Shown: positions 1 through 5,113, counted from the first letter of the stretch. The stretch: 5,455 nt of DNA from Chloroflexota bacterium (GCA_013697395.1 JACCWY010000093.1:1-5455), one strand, 5' to 3'. Notes: a model not told the origin generated them from the letters alone. Made by a program: numbers and translations.

Positions 1-2
1 CG

Positions 3-197
3 CTCCTGCTGGCCTCGGCGGCTCCGGACCTGGAGCGTCTCGTGCTCCCACTCACAGCAGGGGGCTTCGTCTACATCGCAAGCACCGACCTGCTGCCCGA
101 GCTGCACAGGGACCCGGAGGGACGGAAGTCGATCCTGCAGCTGGTTGGGCTGCTCGGCGGGGTGGCGGTGATGGCCGCTCTGCTGCTCGTCGAGTAA
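3..197 (+). CDS. ZIP-family metal transporter, C-terminal fragment
   Basis: This is the last 64 codons plus stop of a gene that begins before the window. The fragment holds two hydrophobic segments. The first contains the stretch GGFVYIASTDLLPEL, which resembles the penultimate helix of ZIP (ZupT/GufA-like) transporters, where a small-residue-rich helix ends in D-x-x-P-E. The second is a terminal helix rich in L, G, A and V that ends two residues before the stop. ZIP proteins move Zn2+, Fe2+ or other divalent metals across the cytoplasmic membrane into the cytoplasm; the specificity cannot be read from this fragment. The metal-binding helices (TM4 and TM5) lie outside the window. A metal transporter fits the metal/redox character of the neighbouring genes. 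The family call rests on one motif and the hydrophobic pattern. Confidence 0.75.
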   Translation, partial: LLLASAAPDLERLVLPLTAGGFVYIASTDLLPELHRDPEGRKSILQLVGLLGGVAVMAALLLVE

Positions 198-263
198 CGA
201 CCCAAAGGGCGGGGCCAGCCCGGCCGGGATCGCGTCGATGGTCGATGCTGGGCCGTATGGGGA

Positions 264-276
264 TAGACTCGAGAAG
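264..276 (+). promoter_or_regulatory. Possible -10 box and start-deciding site for the CPIC membrane protein
   Basis: TAGACT (264-269) fits the TAnnnT pattern of a -10 hexamer and lies seven bases before the ATG at 277, the spacing expected for a leaderless transcript. GAGAAG (271-276) directly abuts that ATG and is three bases from the next ATG at 280, so a short-spaced Shine-Dalgarno reading is also possible. No good -35 box is visible. Either reading favours a start at 277 or 280 over 238. Confidence 0.25.
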
Positions 277-768
277 ATGATGCGATCCCTTGCTCGAACG
301 CTCGACCGCCGGTTCTGGCTCGTGGCGGCCGCGACGACCGTGGTCGCGCTCCTGGCTCTCGGCGTCCCGACGGCGGTCGTGCCGAACCCGTTCTTCCTGC
401 GGATGACGCCAACCGAGCCGTTCAACGTTGCCGTGTGGCTCCTGTCCGCACCGCTGATCGGCCTGGTGACGGCTGCCTCCCTCGTCCCCGTGAGGGAGCC
501 GCATGGCAGGCCCGCTGCACAATCAGGGCGTGCAACGCTCGCCGGCGTGGGCGCGTACCTTGCCATCGGCTGTCCGATCTGCAACAAGATCGTGGTGGCA
601 GCGCTCGGTGTGAGCGGCGCACTCAACGTATTTGCCCCGATTCAGCCGCTGATCGGCGGCGGATCGGTCCTGCTGCTGGGCGCCACAGCGGCCTGGATGC
701 TGCGTCGTCGAGCGCGCGGCTGCGAGCGCTGCGCGCCCATGGCTGCGGTCGCGCCTGCCCGACCCTGA
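277..768 (+). CDS. Small membrane protein with CPIC and CERC cysteine pairs
   Basis: The product is about 163 residues if it starts at the first of two adjacent ATG codons. A start at 238 would add 13 residues but has no convincing ribosome site and adds a polar, unhelix-like extension. Three to four hydrophobic segments are visible: one just after the N-terminus, one near PFNVAVWLLSAPLIGLV, one carrying AYLAIGCPICNKIVVAAL, and one near GGGSVLLLGATAAWML. A basic RRRARGCERC tail follows. The CPIC pair sits at the start of a helix and is followed by Asn-Lys; the CERC pair lies just after the last helix. Such pairs could bind metal or do thiol chemistry, and the convergent neighbour is a thiol-redox operon, but this is inference. 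I recognise a conserved-membrane-protein look but no named family. Confidence 0.72.
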   Translation: MMRSLARTLDRRFWLVAAATTVVALLALGVPTAVVPNPFFLRMTPTEPFNVAVWLLSAPLIGLVTAASLVPVREPHGRPAAQSGRATLAGVGAYLAIGCPICNKIVVAALGVSGALNVFAPIQPLIGGGSVLLLGATAAWMLRRRARGCERCAPMAAVAPARP

Positions 769-799
769 GACTGCCCGGCTGACCGTTCCGGCCGGCGCG

Positions 800-1546
800 T
801 CAGACGATGCCAAAGTTGAAGAGTCCGGCTAGCCGGGCGAATGAGCCGGTGAAGATCAGGACCCCGACCAGTACAACAAGAGCGCCGGTGAACACATCTA
901 CGAGCCTCCGATGGCGCATCAGCCAGGCCGACAGGGCGCGAAACCGTCGGTATGCGAGGAGCATGAGCAGAAACGGGACTGCCAGCCCGGCCGAGTAGGC
1001 GACGAGAAGAGAGATTCCAGCGCCCGCCGTGCTGGAAGCAGCGGACAGCGTGAGAATGGACCCCAGGGTCGGCCCCACGCAGGGTGTCCACCCCACGGCG
1101 ACCCCGGCGCCCAGGAGGACGGGGCCTCCATTCGAGGCCTGTGTGGCGCGCGTGGTCAGGCGCTCGAACGGATTGCGCCCTGTGATCATGGCAAGCCCCA
1201 TGAGCACGATAAGCGCTCCGGCGACCTGACGCAGGTCCGGTATGGCCTGCAACAGCCCGAATCCGACGACCCCTATCGATGACCAGAGCAGCACGAAGAC
1301 ACCGAGAAACCCGGTCAGGAACCCGATCGCCCGCCACGCCGACGAATCGCCCCCCCGAAACCGAGAGCGCAGAGAGCAACTTCGCGTCCAACCGGCCGCC
1401 GCGGCTCGGCCCCCGCTCGTTAAGGATTCGTCGCCCTTCCTGCCCGTTCCGCCGGCCACGTATCCCGCGAACACCGGCAGGATGGGCAGAACACAGGGTG
1501 AAACGCACGAGACAAGGCCCGCGAAAAAGGCGACCGCCAGCGTCAT
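800..1546 (-). CDS. ccdA: Cytochrome c biogenesis / thiol-electron transfer protein CcdA
   Basis: This 248-residue integral membrane protein belongs to the CcdA/DsbD transmembrane family, which carries reducing equivalents from cytoplasmic thioredoxin to extracytoplasmic thiol proteins. About six hydrophobic helices are seen. The two signature cysteines are in place: SPCVLPILPVF near residues 16-26 (Cys18) in helix 1 and GWTPCVGPTLGS near 152-163 (Cys156) in helix 4. Each Cys is followed by a helix-breaking Pro or Gly pattern typical of the family. The loop between helices 1 and 2 (about residues 32-72) looks long, is basic and Ser/Gly-rich, and has an extra Cys57. The ATG start overlaps the stop of the upstream TlpA-like gene by 4 bp (1543-1546), which implies translational coupling and a shared function. 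It converges with the CPIC gene. Confidence 0.92.
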   Translation of the reverse strand: MTLAVAFFAGLVSCVSPCVLPILPVFAGYVAGGTGRKGDESLTSGGRAAAAGWTRSCSLRSRFRGGDSSAWRAIGFLTGFLGVFVLLWSSIGVVGFGLLQAIPDLRQVAGALIVLMGLAMITGRNPFERLTTRATQASNGGPVLLGAGVAVGWTPCVGPTLGSILTLSAASSTAGAGISLLVAYSAGLAVPFLLMLLAYRRFRALSAWLMRHRRLVDVFTGALVVLVGVLIFTGSFARLAGLFNFGIV

Positions 1547-2286
1547 GGTGGATCCGACCAGGTCGGCGGCTTCAGGCCGATGAGAGCGACACGCCGCTCC
1601 ATCTCGTCCCGGGTGAGCGGCCCGAAATAGCGATCACGGACGATGCCGTCCGTGTCGATGAAGTAATGGGTAGGAAGCCCAAAGACGCCGTAGCGCTTCA
1701 TGACCGTGGCGGTCGCATCCACCCCGATCCTGTACGTGAGCCCATAGGCCCGGGCGTACTCCCTGGCCGCCTCGGGCGGCTCCTGGACGTCGACCGCAAG
1801 CACCTGGAGGCCCTCGTTTCGATGCGCCTCGTAGGTTGCTCGTAGGTCCGGTGTCTCCTGCTGGCAGGGAGGACACCATGTCGCCCAGAAGGCGACCCAA
1901 AGCGGGCGGCCTTTGAAATCCGCCATCGAGATTGGCTTGTCATCGAGATCGAGGAATGGCGCGCCATCCTGGCCGTCGCCGAAGTCCGGGGCCGACTGCC
2001 CGACCGAGAGCCCCTGACCCTCCGCCGCGACGCGATAGAAGGTGGGCTCGGCCTGGCCAGGGGCAAGGGACGAAGCTGGATCCAATCCTACCGGGAGCGT
2101 CATTGCAAGGAGAAGCAGTCCGGCCGACCCGACGACAGCGGCGATGAGCGAGAGATGGCGGCCGCTGAAGGGACCGATCCCGATTCGCCGCGTCCGACCG
2201 GCAAGCGGCGCGGGTAGGTCGGCGCGTGCGGCGAGCGACTCCTCGGTCTGAAGAGCCGGCTGCGGCTCCCTGGCGCGTGATGTCAC
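1543..2286 (-). CDS. Membrane-anchored TlpA/ResA-like thiol-disulfide oxidoreductase
   Basis: The product is 247 residues with a GTG start. An Arg-rich cytoplasmic N-terminus of about 43 residues is followed by one membrane anchor (about 44-63) and then an extracytoplasmic thioredoxin-fold domain of the AhpC/TSA-Redoxin (TlpA/ResA) type from about residue 90. Visible landmarks are VGQSAPDF at about 95-102, FKGRPLWVAFWATWCPPC ending at Cys141 with the active pair Cys138/Cys141, and GLPTHYFID at 203-211 with the cis-Pro of the fold (Pro205). Proteins of this type reduce disulfides in apocytochrome c or other envelope proteins, including copper-site cysteines. The partner CcdA directly downstream, overlapping by 4 bp, is the expected electron donor. 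A GGAGAG sequence 11 bases before the GTG is a somewhat distant ribosome site. No c-type cytochrome or haem lyase gene is in the window, so the substrate is open. Confidence 0.92.
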   Translation of the reverse strand: MTSRAREPQPALQTEESLAARADLPAPLAGRTRRIGIGPFSGRHLSLIAAVVGSAGLLLLAMTLPVGLDPASSLAPGQAEPTFYRVAAEGQGLSVGQSAPDFGDGQDGAPFLDLDDKPISMADFKGRPLWVAFWATWCPPCQQETPDLRATYEAHRNEGLQVLAVDVQEPPEAAREYARAYGLTYRIGVDATATVMKRYGVFGLPTHYFIDTDGIVRDRYFGPLTRDEMERRVALIGLKPPTWSDPP

Positions 2287-2297
2287 TTCAGTGCTAA

Positions 2298-2303
2298 CTC
2301 TCC
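2298..2303 (-). promoter_or_regulatory. Ribosome binding site of the TlpA-like gene, in a small hairpin
   Basis: On the minus strand GGAGAG lies 11 bases before the GTG at 2286 and is the only purine-rich site near that start. It forms the 3' arm of a perfect dyad spanning 2298-2310 (plus strand CTCTCCGGGAGAG), which can fold as a 5-bp stem with a 3-base loop. The pairing would cover the ribosome site; whether it matters in vivo cannot be told from sequence. Confidence 0.4.
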
Positions 2304-2356
2304 GGGAGAGAAGTGCCGAACCCTCAGCTCGAGGCTTCTGGCCCCCAGTTGCGGCC

Positions 2357-2385
2357 TCGACAGGCGCGCGCCACCCACGTAGTAG
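2357..2385 (+). promoter_or_regulatory. Candidate promoter of the five-helix membrane protein
   Basis: TCGACA (2357-2362) matches five of six bases of a TTGACA -35 box. It is followed after a 17-base spacer by TAGTAG (2380-2385), a weak -10 box. Transcription would start near 2392. The -10 box lies inside the cluster of GTAGT/ACTAC half-sites, so a repressor bound there would block it. The -10 match is poor. Confidence 0.3.
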
Positions 2386-2404
2386 GCTACTACTCTAGTG
2401 TAGT
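2379..2404. promoter_or_regulatory. Putative operator: three alternating GTAGT/ACTAC half-sites
   Basis: Two overlapping dyads are seen. GTAGTAGGCTACTAC (2379-2393) is a perfect 7-1-7 palindrome. ACTACTCTAGTGTAGT (2389-2404) is a 6-4-6 dyad with one mismatched pair. Together they give half-sites at 2379-2383, 2389-2393 and 2400-2404. The second dyad has the same layout as the palindrome in front of the blaI-like gene (4267-4282). Staphylococcal BlaI/MecI operators are built from TACA/TGTA half-sites, so control by the BlaI-type repressor encoded in this window is plausible but inferred. The site lies between the tlpA-ccdA operon and the gene starting at 2429, so either or both could be the target. 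Confidence 0.55.
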
Positions 2405-2417
2405 TCCAAGAGCGAGC

Positions 2418-2422
2418 GAGGG
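2418..2422 (+). promoter_or_regulatory. Ribosome binding site for the gene at 2429
   Basis: GAGGG is six bases before the ATG at 2429. This good Shine-Dalgarno match fixes the start of the otherwise unrecognised membrane protein gene. Confidence 0.6.
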
Positions 2423-2428
2423 CATTTC

Positions 2429-2980
2429 ATGAGCTGGCTTCTGGGCGACGAACGAAGCGTGATCCTGGAAGGCATGGCGCTCCTCGCGGCTGCCTTCGCT
2501 GTCAGCGCGGCCTCCGTGGCCCGCAACCGCGTCCGCAGCACGCATCACTCGGTGCTCAGCGTCTTCTGGAAGGACGTCTCGACCCTGTCATGGGCGTGGG
2601 CCGGGGCCACGGTGGCGACCCTCGCCGGATCGCTTCTCGGCGCCGAGGGGCTGGCGATGCCCATCTGGCTTCTCGTAGACCTCGTGATCGGGGCCGTCGT
2701 GGCTGGCCTGATCGTCTATCACTGGCGACGCGACGGTCTGGCCATCCTCGCGACCTCCACGCGCTCGCCGACGGTGCCAGAGCGGCGCATTACCGGGACC
2801 ACCTGGGAGTTCGGGCTGCTGGGCGGGGCCGCAGGGGGTTTTCTGGCCTATGCCGTGACGCTGGGTCATGGGTGGGGGCACCCGATCCACTGGATCATTG
2901 CGGTCACCGGGCTTGCGCTCGGATACGCCGTGGGCCTGGCGCTCGCGACTCCGCGTTATTCGGTGGGCGCCCCCGCCTGA
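2429..2980 (+). CDS. Unrecognised five-helix membrane protein
   Basis: The product is 183 residues starting at an ATG with a well-placed GAGGG site. Five hydrophobic segments are visible at about residues 11-31, 51-71, 77-98, 126-146 and 152-174. A polar stretch with HWRRDG and SPTVPERR lies between the third and fourth. The turn before the last helix carries HGWGHPIHW (His147, His151, His154), and a His pair is at residues 39-40 after the first helix, so metal or proton handling is conceivable. I do not recognise a family. It is transcribed away from the tlpA-ccdA operon and converges on the M56 gene. Its upstream region holds the GTAGT/ACTAC operator cluster, which suggests it responds to the same repressor as the blaI/DUF305 region. 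The codon pattern is high-GC throughout and the frame is intact, so I regard it as a real gene of unknown function. Confidence 0.8.
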   Translation: MSWLLGDERSVILEGMALLAAAFAVSAASVARNRVRSTHHSVLSVFWKDVSTLSWAWAGATVATLAGSLLGAEGLAMPIWLLVDLVIGAVVAGLIVYHWRRDGLAILATSTRSPTVPERRITGTTWEFGLLGGAAGGFLAYAVTLGHGWGHPIHWIIAVTGLALGYAVGLALATPRYSVGAPA

Positions 2981-2988
2981 TCGCGGGA

Positions 2989-3018
2989 CTCGCGCCCACG
3001 GGCGGCGTTCGGGGCGAG
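2989..3018. terminator. Possible stem-loop between convergent genes
   Basis: CTCGC (2989-2993) pairs with GCGAG (3014-3018), and the adjacent CCC (2995-2997) can pair with GGG (3011-3013) across a one-base bulge. It sits in the 42-bp gap between the stop codons of two convergent genes. No T-run follows on either strand, so intrinsic termination is not shown; it is only a GC-rich structure in a suitable place. Confidence 0.25.
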
Positions 3019-3022
3019 CGGG

Positions 3023-3784
3023 CTAAGCGATGCCCGCAGAGAGACCGACAAGGTGGCAGCCCATGCCCGCGACCAGCATCGCGATGCCGAGAAGCCACTC
3101 GTACGGCACCGCCGCGTAACGCGATGGACGGGCCGCGGACGGCAGACCTGCAAGTCCGAGAAGAGCGCTTACGCGCTGCTCCGCAGATCCACTGAAGGCC
3201 GTCGTCACGGGCGCCGCCGCGTGGACCTTGACGAGAGCCGATGCCAATGCGGCTGGCGAGCAGCCACGACCTATGGCGTGGCGATCAGCCTCCCGCTCGA
3301 GCTCGGCCAGGCGGTCGACGAGGAGCCGACTTACGGGAGGAAGCCACCCGAGCAGCGCGATCCAGGCCGCGATGCCGGCGCTCCTCAGGGGTGCGCGGGT
3401 GTCGCGATGATGCTCCTCGTGGAGGAGGACGGCGTGCAGTTCTTCATCGTCAAGGAGGGCAAGGAGCCCCGAACCAACGAAGATCGTCGGTTGCAGGGCC
3501 CCGATCACGAACGCATCGGCCTGGCCGCCGCCGATCAATCGCACCCGCAGCAAGCCGACGCGGGCATCCGCGCTGAGGGGGCGCAACCCGTTCGATAGCC
3601 GATTTCCGCGCCAAAGGTCAGCGACGAGCAGGACGCCCCATGCCGTGACGACCAGAGCGGCCACGAGTTCCGGCAGCGGCATGAGGTCGTCTCCGATGGT
3701 GACAGCGGCCAGGATGCACGACGTGGCCACGGCGGCGAGCACAGCAAGTCCCATGAGTGACCGCAATAAGGGAGGGCCGGTCAT
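3023..3784 (-). CDS. Compact M56-type (BlaR1-like) membrane zinc metalloprotease
   Basis: The product is 253 residues with about four membrane helices (roughly 10-28, 38-57, 135-152 and 227-250). The zinc motif HExxH is at residues 122-126 (LLHEEHHRD), and the third ligand is probably Glu163 in ELEREADRHA, matching the ExxAD pattern of M48/M56 peptidases. The preceding QPTIFVGSGLLALLDDEEL is also typical of the family. In known systems such proteases inactivate the partner BlaI-type repressor on a signal. This one has no C-terminal penicillin-binding or other extracytoplasmic sensor domain, so its signal is unknown. The start is chosen where ATG overlaps the blaI-like stop in ATGA (3781-3784). 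The frame stays open far upstream through the blaI-like gene, but that extension is an antisense-frame artefact of high GC. The layout resembles the mycobacterial Rv1846c-Rv1845c pair. Confidence 0.88.
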   Translation of the reverse strand: MTGPPLLRSLMGLAVLAAVATSCILAAVTIGDDLMPLPELVAALVVTAWGVLLVADLWRGNRLSNGLRPLSADARVGLLRVRLIGGGQADAFVIGALQPTIFVGSGLLALLDDEELHAVLLHEEHHRDTRAPLRSAGIAAWIALLGWLPPVSRLLVDRLAELEREADRHAIGRGCSPAALASALVKVHAAAPVTTAFSGSAEQRVSALLGLAGLPSAARPSRYAAVPYEWLLGIAMLVAGMGCHLVGLSAGIA

Positions 3785-4203
3785 GCCTTCCGCCGGCCCG
3801 CGGCGAGCTTCATGAGGTCCGCCCGGATGGACGGCTCGAGATCCTGCAACCGATCGGCGAAGTGCCTCAGTGCAGCTGTTCCATAACGAGCCACGAGCTG
3901 ATCGACGGCGCGACCGCTCAAGCGCTCGATGAGTTGCGCTTCCGGAGCCGCGGTTCGGTACACGTAGTGCCTGCCACGCATCGTCCGATCCAGGAGTCCG
4001 CGATCGTGCAATCGCGCCATGACGGTCATGACCGTGGTGTAGGCATGCGGCCTGCCACTTCGTGCCTCCAGGGCATCCCGAACGGCTGACACCGTCGCCT
4101 CGCCGTGGTCTGAGACGGTCCGGACGATCGGTCCGGCGAGGGGTCCCAGGACCTCTTCGATCCTGGGCTGAGACGCCTTGCCCAGCTCGTCGCCCTTCGT
4201 CAT
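3781..4203 (-). CDS. BlaI/MecI/CopY-family transcriptional repressor
   Basis: The product is 140 residues, close to the usual family length of about 120-150. A winged helix-turn-helix domain spans about residues 15-85. Its hallmark is AYTTVMTVMARLHDRGLL (54-71), the recognition helix region, followed by the wing RTMRGRHYVYR (73-83). The C-terminal part, about 87-135, is an Ala/Leu/Arg-rich dimerisation region. Family members bind operator dyads as dimers and repress beta-lactamase, copper-transport or respiratory genes until cut by the partner protease or released by metal. There are no obvious metal-binding cysteines, so a CopY-type copper sensor is unlikely; cleavage by the coupled M56 protease is the likelier release route. 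The ATG at 4203 has no clear Shine-Dalgarno. It is divergent from the DUF305 gene, with a palindrome between them. Confidence 0.93.
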   Translation of the reverse strand: MTKGDELGKASQPRIEEVLGPLAGPIVRTVSDHGEATVSAVRDALEARSGRPHAYTTVMTVMARLHDRGLLDRTMRGRHYVYRTAAPEAQLIERLSGRAVDQLVARYGTAALRHFADRLQDLEPSIRADLMKLAAGRRKA

Positions 4204-4209
4204 GTGCCG

Positions 4210-4237
4210 AGCTTATCAGCGGGCGCCGCGAAGTCAC
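4210..4237 (-). promoter_or_regulatory. Candidate leaderless promoter of the blaI-like gene
   Basis: Read on the minus strand, GTGACT (4232-4237) and TAAGCT (4210-4215) are separated by 16 bases, and TAAGCT ends six bases before the ATG at 4203. This would put the transcript start at or next to the start codon and would explain the lack of a Shine-Dalgarno. The -35 match is moderate. If correct, the palindrome at 4267-4282 lies upstream of this promoter instead of overlapping it. Confidence 0.3.
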
Positions 4238-4250
4238 GGAGCCGTTTGCG

Positions 4251-4262
4251 GTATCGTGATAC
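4251..4262. repeat. Palindrome GTATC-GT-GATAC in the blaI/DUF305 intergenic region
   Basis: A perfect 5-2-5 inverted repeat, centred 18 bases from the centre of the larger palindrome at 4267-4282. It could be a second binding site or part of a promoter; its half-sites do not match those of the larger palindrome. Confidence 0.35.
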
Positions 4263-4266
4263 ATCT

Positions 4267-4282
4267 ACGACAGACCTGTCGT
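4267..4282. promoter_or_regulatory. Putative BlaI-type operator, perfect 7-2-7 palindrome
   Basis: ACGACAGACCTGTCGT is a perfect inverted repeat (ACGACAG-AC-CTGTCGT) between the divergent blaI-like and DUF305 genes, about 55 bases before the DUF305 start and 64 before the blaI-like start. Repressors of the BlaI family commonly bind dyads next to their own gene. The same CTACnACw-N4-TGTnGTT layout recurs at 2387-2405. The spacing between ACA and TGT is four bases here, whereas the staphylococcal operators I know have two, so the assignment to BlaI is by position and symmetry and not by exact consensus. Confidence 0.6.
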
Positions 4283-4324
4283 TGTCCACCCTGGCGCCGG
4301 AGCGCGGGCCCGACGAACAACCAT

Positions 4325-4329
4325 GGAGG
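4325..4329 (+). promoter_or_regulatory. Ribosome binding site that sets a TTG start
   Basis: GGAGG lies seven bases before the TTG at 4337. It is the best Shine-Dalgarno in the window and decides the DUF305 start: translation from TTG gives a clean signal peptide, while the upstream in-frame ATG codons would add a non-secretory leader crossing the palindromes. Confidence 0.75.
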
Positions 4330-4336
4330 CGAACCC

Positions 4337-5107
4337 TTGACACTCCTTCGACTGAGCGCCCTGACGGGCGCCCTGCTGTTCACTGTCAACCCCTCGGGGG
4401 TCTCGGCCCACAGCCACGAGGGCGGCACATCTGGCGATTTCGAAAGTCAGCAGGAATCGATCCAGGAGCTCGAGGGGCTCGCGGGCGAGGAGTTCGAGAT
4501 CGCCTACGTGAACGCCATCGTGCCGCACCACGAAAGCGCGCTCGAGATGGCGCAGGCCATCGTGGATCGCGCGCCACACCAGGAGGTCAGAGCAGCAGCC
4601 GCCCAGATCATCGAGGATCAGCAATCAGAAATCGGGATGCTCACGAGTTTCCTCGAGGACACCTACGGCGTTGAAGTCGAGCCCGATGAGCGTCAGATGA
4701 TGTCTGTCGAGATGATGGCCGAGCTGGAGAACGCGACCCCGGAGATGGCGGAGGCCATGTTCCTGCTGATGATGCGCGAGCACCACCAGGCCGCCATCGA
4801 GATCGGTGAGCTTGGGGTCCAGAAGGCGGAGAGCGACACCCTGATCGAGCAGGCGGAGATGATGATCGCCATGCAGCGGGACGAACAGGAGCGCTTCGCA
4901 ACGTGGCTCCAGGACTGGTACGGGATCGAGGCGCCCGAGCCAACAGGCGACATGATGTCGGCGATGGAACATGCAGGCGAAGCCACGATGCCCGAGACGA
5001 GCAGCGAGCCGGGGTCGGGCGGCTCTTCTCTCCTCGCCCTGTTCGCGTTTTTCCTGGCGCTAACGGCCGTCGTGTCAGGCCGGTATGCCTTGGGACGCAA
5101 GGCCTAG
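4337..5107 (+). CDS. Secreted/anchored DUF305 protein with internal duplication
   Basis: The product is 256 residues from a TTG start with a strong GGAGG site. A signal peptide covers about residues 1-24, with probable cleavage after VSA before HSHEGG. The DUF305 domain (ferritin-like helical fold) follows in two similar halves. The first, about 53-112, carries the hallmark IVPHHESALEMAQ; the second, about 137-197, carries MREHHQAAIEIGELG; both end in a DTYG or DWYG turn. The region 118-182 is rich in Met (MMSVEMMAEL, EMMIAMQ), and His/Met pairs could bind copper. Some DUF305 proteins, such as cyanobacterial CopM, are reported to bind periplasmic copper. A Pro/Ser/Gly linker leads to a hydrophobic segment (about 230-248) and a short basic tail, so it is probably membrane-tethered with the domain outside. 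It is divergent from the blaI-like gene and shares a palindrome with it. Confidence 0.88.
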   Translation: MTLLRLSALTGALLFTVNPSGVSAHSHEGGTSGDFESQQESIQELEGLAGEEFEIAYVNAIVPHHESALEMAQAIVDRAPHQEVRAAAAQIIEDQQSEIGMLTSFLEDTYGVEVEPDERQMMSVEMMAELENATPEMAEAMFLLMMREHHQAAIEIGELGVQKAESDTLIEQAEMMIAMQRDEQERFATWLQDWYGIEAPEPTGDMMSAMEHAGEATMPETSSEPGSGGSSLLALFAFFLALTAVVSGRYALGRKA

Positions 5108-5113
5108 TCGGCT

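Noticed and set aside
772..799. Intrinsic terminator between the convergent CPIC and ccdA genes
   Set aside because: The GGCCGG-type bases are self-complementary but form no stem of useful length with a loop, and there is no T-run on either strand.
642..1508. Long minus-strand frame of 288 residues across ccdA and the CPIC gene
   Set aside because: Low-complexity Arg/Gly/Ala composition without domain features, and it overlaps two genes with clear family motifs; a shadow of GC-rich coding DNA.
1279..1845. Plus-strand frame of 188 residues opposite ccdA and the TlpA-like gene
   Set aside because: Arg/Pro-rich antisense shadow; the opposite strand encodes SPC, TPC and WCPPC motifs.
3023..4264. 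A 413-residue minus-strand frame that could be read as one long protein including the M56 domain
   Set aside because: The upstream 160 residues overlap the BlaI-type gene in another frame and are Arg/Gly/Ser-rich with no domain pattern. The ATGA overlap at 3781-3784 gives a natural start.
4178..4336. N-terminal extension of the DUF305 gene to the ATG at 4178
   Set aside because: It would cross the blaI-like start and both palindromes and hide the signal peptide. TTG at 4337 has a strong GGAGG site and begins a clean signal sequence.
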